In this document: positions 55,901 through 64,000 of the stretch, one piece after another
Numbering within the stretch: the stretch's first letter is position 1
How the letters are laid out: each line of letters begins with the position of its first letter
DNA from: CALZJC01 sp963781065
Lineage (GTDB): Bacteria; Acidobacteriota; Thermoanaerobaculia; Multivoradales; JAHEKO01
DNA length: 64,000 nucleotides
Assembly: GCA_963781065.1 (NCBI GenBank)
Contig: CAWAET010000011.1
Span: forward strand, 71,859 to 135,858
Direction: 5' to 3'
Notes under the pieces: model-generated
The model's database searches: none
Told to the model about the DNA's origin: nothing
The model's input: the letters and a program-made list of their open reading frames with translations, nothing else
Position numbers and translations under genes: made by a program

Positions 55901-58900
55901 CAGTGGGAGAGTCTGCGGGCCGGCACCGAGGCGGAGTTCTCGCCGACCCGCCGGGCCGACAAGGCGCTGCCGCACAGGATCCGCGAGGTGATGGCCATCG
56001 AGGAGGCGGGTGGGGAAGTCCTCCTGCTTGAGGCCGACGTCACCGACCGCGAGCAGATGCGCTCGGCGGTGCAGCAGATCCTCGACCGCTTCGGCGAACT
56101 GCACGGTGTGCTGCACACCGCGGGCGTGATCGGGTCGGGCATGATCTCGTTCAATCCGCGGGAGTCGATCGATCGGGTATTCGCGCCCAAGCTGCAAGGC
56201 TCGCTGGTTCTGGATGAGGCGCTGCAGGGCGTCGAGCTCGATTTCCTGGTGCTCTACTCGTCTCTGGCATCTCTGCTCGGCGGGACCGGGCAGTCGGCCT
56301 ACAGCGCCTCGAACGCTTTCCTTGACGCCTTCGCCCACCATCGCAGCCGGCAAGGACGCTTCACGGTTGCCGTGGGCTGGGGTGAGTGGCAATGGAACGT
56401 CTGGGAGGGATTCGCGCCGGAGGTGCAGGCCGCTCTGGAGGAGAACAAGGAGAGGTTCGGTATCTCGGCGGAAGAGGGCTTCGAGGCTCTGGAGCGCATC
56501 CTGGCGCAGGGCCGGCCTCACGTGGCGGTTGCGACCCGGCCGTTCGAAGCCCTCCGCGAGTGGTTCTCCTACCTGGCTGTCGACAAGATGCTGGCGGTTT
56601 CCGGTGGGTCGGCCGCGGCCGCGGCATCGAGGACGGGGAAGGCCACGCTGGCGCTGCCGACCGGAGAGGCGCTCGAACGGCTGGTGGCCGGGGTGTGGCA
56701 GCGGTTTCTCGGGGTCGAGAGCCTCGGGTTGGACGACAACTTCTTTGACGCCGGCGGCAACTCGCTCGTCGGCCTGCAGATCATCAACGAGCTGCAATCG
56801 ACGCTGGCGATCGAGATACCGGATGTCGCTCTGTTTCAGGCTCCCACGGTCCGCGCGCTGAGCGCCTACCTCAGCAAGAGCCACGGCGGGGTCGCAGCCG
56901 CGCCGGTAGCCGTGGAGCGCATTAGCGCAGCCGCCAGCACCGAGGCGGTTGCCATCATCGGCCTGGGTGGTCGATTCCCCGGCGCGCCGGGTGCGCCGGA
57001 GTTCTGGCGCAATCTCGCCGGTGGCGTGGAGTCGCTCACGTTCTTCGACGATGCGGAGCTGGCGGTCGATCCAGAAAAGCTGGCCGATCCCAACTATGTC
57101 AAGGCGCGCCCGATACTCGAGGGCGTCGACCTCTTCGATGCGGAGTTCTTCGGCTACTCGCCACGCGAAGCGCGGCTCATGGACCCGCAGATTCGTTTCT
57201 TTATGGAGACCTGCTGGGAGGCTCTCGAGGCTTCCGGGTACATGGTCGAGAAGCGCCAGGCTAAAGTCGGCGTCTTTGCGGGCTCCAACATCAGCACCTA
57301 TCTCCTCGGGCTGATGCAGGACCCCGACTTCGTCAAGTCCATCGGTGATCTCGAGGCCGTGATCACCAACGATCGGGATTCCCTGACGACGAGTGTCTCC
57401 TACAAGCTCGACCTCCAGGGTCCGAGCATGGCTGTGCAGACCTTCTGCTCGACCTCGGCGGTGGCAATCCACCTCGCCTGCAAGAGCATCCTGCACGGCG
57501 AATGCGACATGGCCCTGGCGGGAGGTGTCTCGATTCGGGTGCCATCGAACACCGGGTATCTCTATCGCCCGGGTGACCAGTACTCCCCAGACGGACATAC
57601 CCGCGCTTTCGACCACCAGGGGCGCGGCACCGTCTTCGGCGATGGGGTCGGAGTCGTGGTGCTCAAGAGACTGAGCGCGGCGCTCCGCGATCGCGACCAC
57701 GTCCACGCGGTCATCCGAGGCTCGGCGGTCAACAACGACGGCTCACTCAAGGCCGGCTACACCGCTCCCAGCGTCGACGGGCAAGCTCAGGTCGTGGCGA
57801 AGGCTCTGGCAGATGCCGGCGTCGACGCGTCGGATCTCGGCTATGTCGAAGCGCACGGTACCGCCACCGTGCTGGGAGACCCGATCGAGGTCGCGGCGCT
57901 CACCCAGGCCTTCCGCCAGCAGACGCAGTCGGTCGGCTTCTGTGCGCTCGGCTCGGTGAAGACCAACATCGGCCATCTGGATCGAGCGGCCGGTGTCGCT
58001 GCGGTCATCAAGACAGCGCAGGCGCTCGAGCATCGACAGCTACCGCCGACCCTGCACTTCGAGCAGCCCAATCCCGCAATCGACTTCGATTCGAGCCCGT
58101 TCTACGTCAACACCGAGCTCCGAGAGTGGAGAAGCGATGACGGACCGAGGCGGGCGGGCATCAACTGTCTGGGCATTGGCGGGACGAACGTCCATCTGAT
58201 TCTCGAGGAGGCTCCCGAGCCGGAGCCCGACGACCCGTCGCGGCGCTATCAGCTGCTGCTGCTCTCGGCCCGCAGTGAGGCAGCTCTCGGCGAGACCTGC
58301 GCCCGCCTGGCCAGTCACTTGCGGCAGGCCGATGAGTCGTCCCTGCCAGACGTCGCCTATACCCTGCAGGTGGCGCGCAAGAGCTTTCCCCACCGTCGCG
58401 TGGTCGTGGCCGGTGATCGTGAGGAGGCCATCGCGGCGCTCGGGGCCGACGGCGACCGGGCAGCCGGAGGCGCGCAGAATCCCGCCTCTCGCCAGGTGAC
58501 GTTCCTTTTCCCCGGCGTTGGCGAGCACTACCTCGGCATGGCGGCTGGGCTATACAGGGACGAGCCGGTCTTTCGCGAGCAGATGGACCGCTGCGCCGGC
58601 CTTCTGGCCGAGATGGGTGAGGAGGGGCTGCTCGACGTGCTGCATCCGCCGGGCGACGGGGCGGAGTCGTCCGCCGGGGAAGCAGCGGCAGAGCTCGATC
58701 TGCGCGCGATGCTCGGCCGCGCCCCGGACGCGCAGCAGGATCTCGGCAAGCTGCGCGAAATCCGCATCCTGCACCCGGCTCTGTTCGTCGTCGAGTACGC
58801 CCTGGCTCGACTGCTCATGTCCTGGGGCCTGAAGCCGCGGGCGATGCTGGGCTACAGCCTGGGAGAGTACGTCGCGGCCTGCCTTTCGGGGGTCTTCTCG

Positions 58901-61900
58901 CTCGGCGATGCGCTCCGCCTGATGGCCGTGCGCGGCCGCTGGATCGACGCCCTGCCGGAAGGCGCCATGGTCGCCGTTCCGCTGAGTGAGGAAGAGACCC
59001 TTCCGCTGCTGGGCGATCAGCTCGCGCTTGCCGCCAACAACGGTCCGGGAGGGGTCGTGGTCTCCGGCCCGACGTCGAGCATCGTCGAACTGGAGCGGGA
59101 GCTCGACCGGCGCCAGGTCGTGTTTCGGCGCCTCCGTTCGCCCCGGCCGTTCCACTCGCAGCACCTGGATCCGGTGGCTGGCCGAGTTGCCGAGCTGGTT
59201 TCCGGAATGCGACTGCGAGCGCCGCGGATCCCCTTCCTTTCCAACGTCACTGGCGACTGGATCAAGCCCGAGGAGGCCACGGATCCGGAATACTGGGCTC
59301 GACACCTTTGCCGCACGGTGCGCTTCAGCGAGTCGGTGCGAGTACTGCTCGGCGAGACCGAGCAGGTGCTGCTCGAGGTGGGCCCGGGCCAGGGGCTGAC
59401 GTCGTTCGTCCGTCTGCATGAGGAGTGCGACGCGGACCGCTCCGCCCTGGTGCAGCCGACCCTGCGGAGCGCCTTCGAGCGGCGCCCCGATCAAGCGCTC
59501 CTGCTGCACACCCTGGGCCGGCTGTGGCTGCGGGGGCTGGAGATCGACTGGCAGGCCTTCTACGGCAACGAGCGCCGACGCCGGGTTCCGCTGCCGACCT
59601 ATCCCTTCGAGCGCAAGCGCTTCTGGATAGAGCCGCAACGCCCCGCTGCCAAAGCGCTGCCGGTGGCGGTGGCGGCGCCGGCGCTGCAGGCCGAGCGCCC
59701 GACCCCGCGCCTCGAGGATCTGGAGAGGCAGACCGATGTGGAGAACTGGCTCTACCTGCCGGTCTGGCGTCGTACTCCCGCCGCACCCGGCCTGGGCGAC
59801 GGGCCCGGGCAAGGCCCCTGGTGGGCATTCGTCGACGAGACTCCGCTGTCCAGGCGACTGCTGGAGCGCTTGGCGGAGCGGGGTGAAGAGATCGTCGTCG
59901 TCGAAGCGGGTCCGGAGTACGGCGGGCAGGGGAACCGTTGGGTGATCGACCCGCAGGAGCCGGAGCACTATCGGCGGTTGGTGCGCGACCTCCTGGCCGA
60001 CGGCGGTCCGCCGGGGCGTCTCCTGCATCTGTGGAATCTCAGCTCCGAGGACGGTGCGGAAGGCTCTCTGAGTGACAGCCTGGACCTCGGCTTTCATTCA
60101 GTCATCTACCTGGCTCGCTCGCTCGCCCCGAGTCTCGAGAGCGGTGTCGAGTTGAATCTCTTCTCTAGCGGCGTCTATCGGGTCGTCGGCGATGAAGCCC
60201 TGCGGCCGTTGCGCGCGACACTCTCGGGCCCGACCCAGATCGTGCCGCTCGAGTATCCGGCTTTCTCGAGTCGGCACTTCGACCTCGATCGTCCCCGACC
60301 CGGGAGCCGGGCCGAGGACCAGCTACTCGGTTTGCTGGTCGGAGAGTTGTTGCTGCCGCCTACGGATCGTGAAGTGGCGTACCGGGCCGGCGAGCGCTGG
60401 ACGCGCACCTTCGAGCGGCGGCCCCTCGCCAGGGTCCCGGAGAGGGGCGCCAACCTCGGCTGGCGAGAGGGTGGTGTCTACCTGATCACCGGCGGCCTGG
60501 GAGGCATCGGCCTGGCTGCCGCCGAGCATCTGGCCAAGAGCTGTGCCGCCCGGCTGGTGCTCGTCGGACGCACCGCCCTGCCGCCGCGCGATCAGTGGGA
60601 CGACATTCTCGCCGACGCCGACCCCGAGAAAGGCGTCGCCCGCAAGATCTCCAAGGTGCGGGAGTTGGAGGCGTTGGGCACCGAACTGCTGGTGCTCGCC
60701 GCCGACGTCACCGACCGGGCGCAGATGCAGGAGGTCGTCGATCTGGCGCTGGAGCGCTTTGCGGCCCTCGACGGCGTCTTGCACACCGCGGGCGTGCCGG
60801 CTGCGGGATTGATGCACGGCAAGACCGCCGACGACTTTGCCACGGTACTGGCGCCAAAGGTCCAAGGCACACTGGTTCTGGAAGAGGTCCTGCGCCGGGT
60901 TCCCGTCGATTTCATCGTCCTCTTCTCGTCCATCACGGCGATTCTCGGCGGCGGTCCCGGCCAGGTCGACTACTGCGCCGCCAACGCCTTTCTCGATGCC
61001 TTCGCGCAGGCCAGGACGAGGCCGGACCGGCACGTGGTGTCGATCGACTGGGCGGAGTGGCGCTGGAACGACTGGGAGTCGATGATGGCCGGGCTGCCCA
61101 GCGATATCGTCGACCGCTTCCGGCAGACTCGCGAACGGCTCGGGATCGACTTCGCGGGTGGTCTGGACGCGATGGAACGGGTGCTCAACTCGCGTCTGCC
61201 GAGCTTCGTCGTTTCGCCGGCGGACCTGTCGGCGATGATCGAGATCAGCCGCACCTACACGGTGGATCGGCTGCTCGGCCAGGCCAGTGGTAGCTACCGC
61301 GGGAAAGTCGGTCAGGACACACCGGGCGCGCCCGAGGGACTCGCGACACCGGGACCCGTGGGCCGCGATCTCGAGAATCGCATCGCCAGGGTCTGGCAGG
61401 GCGCGCTCGGCCTCGACCGGGTAGGCCCCACCGACAACTTCTTCGATCTGGGCGGCAACTCGCTCGTCGGCCTCGAGGTCGTCTCGGCGCTGCAGCGGGA
61501 GCTGAAGCGCGAGGTCCCGCCTCTGGCCCTGTATGAGGCGCCCACGGTCCGCGCCCTGGCGAGATACCTGGAGCAGGACAGCGCCGCCGAGACGAGCTCC
61601 GGGTCGGCCGCCATCGAGGGTGCCGAACCGGCCGCCCCCGGGGTCGTGGTGAAGACCGGCGGAGACGAGATCGCGGTGATCGGCGTGGCGGGGAGGTTCC
61701 CGGGCGCCGCGAGCGTCGAGGCTCTGTGGCACAACCTCCTCGAGGGGAGGGAGGGCGTCACCTTCTTTGACGACGAGGAGCTGCTCGCGGCGGGCGTCGA
61801 TCGGACCCTGCTCGACGATCCGAGGTACGTGAAGGCAGGATCGGTGCTCGAGGACATCGACCGCTTCGACGCCGAGCTGTTCGGGGTTGCGCCACGCGAG

Positions 61901-64000
61901 GCGGAGCTTCTGGATCCCCAGCACCGGCTGTTCCTGGAGTGCTCCTGGGAGGCCCTGGACGACGCCGGCTACGACTCGGAGCGGTACGCGGGACGCATCG
62001 GCGTCTTTGGCGGCGCCAACCTCAGCACCTATCTGATGCAGGCGGCGATGTCGCCCGAACTGCTCGGTACGCTGCACCCGATGTTGACCGGGCTGGGCAA
62101 CTCGAGCGATTCGCTCACCACCCGGGTCTCCTACAAGCTCAACCTGCGGGGCCCGAGCGTGGCGGTCCAGACCTTCTGCTCGACCTCGGCGGTCGCCACC
62201 CACATGGCCTGTCGCAGTCTGCAGCAGGGCGACTGCGACATGGCCCTGGCCGGTGGTGTCCGCGTCGCGGTACCCCACCGTGTGGGCTACCTCTACGAAC
62301 CGGGCGGCATCGACTCGCCGGACGGCCATACCCGGGCGTTCGATGCCCGGGGCCGGGGCACCCTGCTCGGCAACGGAGTCGCGATCCTGCGTGCTCAAGC
62401 GGCTTGCCGACGCGCTTGCCGACGGTGACCAGATCTACTGCCGTGATCAAGGGCTCGGCGATCAACAACGACGGCTCGGCCAAGGTCGGCTACACCGCGC
62501 CGAGCGTCGGGGCGCTGTCCGAGGTCATCAGCGAGGCCCTCGACAAGGCCGGGGTCTCGCCGGCGACGATCTCCTACGTCGAGGCCCACGGCACCGCCAC
62601 CGAGATGGGCGACCCGATCGAGTTCGCGGCCCTGACCCGGGCCTTTCGCGCCGTCACCGGGGAAACTCGCTACTGTGCGATCGGCTCGGTGAAGTCGAAT
62701 CTCGGGCATCTCGACAGGGCGGCCGGGACGACGGCGTTGATCAAGACCTCGCTCGCGCTGGAACGGGGGCAGCTGCCTCCGAGCCTCCACTTCGAAGAGC
62801 CCAATCCGAAGCTCGGCCTCGAGGAGAGTCCGTTCTTCGTCCAGACCGAGCTGACGCGCTGGCAGAGCCATAACGGGCCTCGGCGAGCGTCGGTCAATGC
62901 GCTCGGCATCGGCGGCACCAACGTCCACTTCGTGCTCGAGGAGCCCCCCCGACCGGCGGCCGGTGAAGCGGCCGCTTCGAGACCTTGGCAGCTGCTCCTG
63001 CTGTCGGCCAACACCGCCACCGCGCTCGACACCATGACCGGCCGCCTGGCGGCCTTTCTGCAAGACGCCCCGGCCGAGCTCGCCCTGCCGGACGTCACGG
63101 CGACCCTGCAGCGGGGCCGCCGGATCCTGAGCCACCGCCGCATGCTGGTGTGCCAGACCAGGGCCGACGCCATTGCTGGTCTCGAGTCGGAGCCCGGGAA
63201 CCGACTGATCAGCCACTTCCAAGAGGCTACGCAACGCCCCGTCGTCTTCCTCTTCCCGGGCCTCGGGGATCATTACGTCGACATGGCACGGGGGCTCTAC
63301 CGCCAGGAAGGCCGCTTCCGGGAGGTGTTGGACCGTGCCGCCGAGCTTCTGGAGCCGACCCTTGGCGTCGATCTCAGAGAGGTGGTCTTCTCGGGCGAAC
63401 AGGACGAAGGCGCGATGGGTGGGGCACCACGCGTAGACCTGCGCCGATTCATGGGGCGGGCCGGTGAGGAAGACGGCGCCAGCCGCCGCCTCAACCAGAC
63501 TCGACTCACCCAGCCGGCCGTCTTTGTCGTCGAGTACGCGCTGGCGCAGGTGCTGCTCGATTGGGGCCTCGCGCCGCAGGCGATGCTCGGCTACAGCCTG
63601 GGCGAGTACGTCGCCGCCACCGTGGCCGGGGTCTTCTCTTTCGAGGACGCTCTCGAGCTCGTGGCGCAACGCGCGCGACTGATCAGCGGTCTGCCGGCGG
63701 GCGCGATGGTCGCGGTGCCGGTCGGGGAGGAGCAGGCCAACGAGTTGGTGGCGTCGCCCGAGGGCGCCGGACTCTCACTGGCGGCGCTCAACGGCCCGCG
63801 GCTGGCCGTCCTGGCGGGACCGGAGGCGAACGTGCAGGCGCTCGAAGAGCGACTGGCCCAGGACGAGATGGCCTATCGGCGTCTGCAGACGTCGCACGCC
63901 TTCCACTCCGCCATGATGGACCCGATCGCCGACGCCTTTGCCGAGCTGCTTGCCGGGATCGAGCTGCGGCCACCGCGGATTCCCTATCTCTCCAACGTCA
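52913..64000 (+). CDS. Giant modular type I polyketide synthase, 3' end outside window (two single-base insertions)
   Basis: At least 3690 residues. Residue numbers from ATG 52913. Loading ACP 1-85 (Ser43, FASYGLASREV). KS1 about 104-530, DTACSSS with C273, H408 and H447. Residues 531-700 hold only the linker ends (LAGLPTYPFERRRYWLEE) with no AT. KR1 from about 957 (YLVTGGLGGLGLSASRFLAE; YSASNAFLDAF). ACP1 Ser1284. KS2 about 1345-1770, QTFCSTSAV with C1512, H1648 and H1688. AT2 about 1865-2170, GYSLGEYVAA with Ser1982 and RPFH. KR2 from about 2521. ACP2 Ser2850. KS3 from about 2920, C3089. AT3 (GYSLGEYVAA, HAFH) is cut at 64000. An extra C at 62390 and an extra T at 62439 shift the frame within KS3; corrected it reads VAILVLKRLADALADGDQIY, then AVIKGSAINN. 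No DH, ER or thioesterase is seen in the window. Confidence 0.92.

Noticed and set aside
54677..57706. A 1009-residue minus-strand frame inside the PKS
   Set aside because: Complement of PKS codons; no start context, domain or composition supporting a gene.

Overview
The window is very GC-rich (roughly 70% by eye), densely coded, and uses many GTG starts and 1-4 bp stop/start overlaps. The housekeeping content is: the end of valS; birA; comEC; miaA-hfq; dnaE; a DHH-CBS-nucleotidyltransferase fusion; rsmD; an NADH dehydrogenase (complex I) operon ending in rex; tRNA-Leu; RNase R; der; ihf-merR-tRNA-Pro; malic enzyme; and a TerC/Alx-type transporter. This fits a heterotrophic, respiring Gram-negative bacterium. 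From gene order and protein style I favour an Acidobacteriota (Thermoanaerobaculia-like) or a related deep lineage, but no marker here fixes the phylum.

Layout. 1-7.3 kb: valS, birA, an unknown gene, comEC, miaA-hfq and a TPR/SLH-like lipoprotein, all on +. 7264-7430: a 167-bp imperfect palindrome that looks like a MITE or REP-type element. 7.5-11 kb: dnaE. 11.1-14.4 kb: a lower-GC patch with a 36-residue-repeat membrane protein, an L-serine dehydratase and a tiny secreted ORF. 14.6-21.3 kb: a DUF1801-like protein, a CehA/McbA-type PHP-domain membrane protein, the DHH-CBS-tRNA nucleotidyltransferase, a secreted protein and rsmD. 21.4-22.55 kb: a ClpX-like ATPase. 34.0 to 22.6 kb on the minus strand: nuoA-E-F-G-H-J-K-L-M-N-rex, with no nuoB, C, D or I. 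34.2-45.99 kb: tRNA-Leu, rnr, a lipoprotein, der, ihf, merR, tRNA-Pro, malic enzyme, a cytochrome c, a zinc-ribbon membrane protein, TerC-PGPGW and a homocysteine methyltransferase.

46.7-64.0 kb is the most distinctive part: a one-strand, translationally coupled biosynthetic cluster that runs off the right edge. It starts with an FkbK-J-I-H-type cassette that makes a hydroxymalonyl-ACP extender unit, without the usual O-methyltransferase. A fatty acyl-AMP ligase, an aminoglycoside-phosphotransferase-like kinase and a giant modular polyketide synthase follow. The PKS reads ACP-KS-(no AT)-KR-ACP / KS-AT-KR-ACP / KS-AT-(window end). The predicted product is a fatty-acyl-primed chain rich in hydroxyl groups, with extra alpha-hydroxyls from the hydroxymalonyl unit and beta-hydroxyls from the KR domains. 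The lack of an acyltransferase in module 1 is the most unusual point.

Sequence quality. At least ten single-base insertions break otherwise intact conserved genes (dnaE x2, nuoF x2, nuoL, nuoM, the homocysteine methyltransferase x2, PKS x2), and an eleventh probably destroys the stop of the ClpX-like gene. All are +1 and none is a deletion. This looks like incompletely polished insertion-prone long-read assembly rather than true pseudogenes. Those genes are annotated over their full span.
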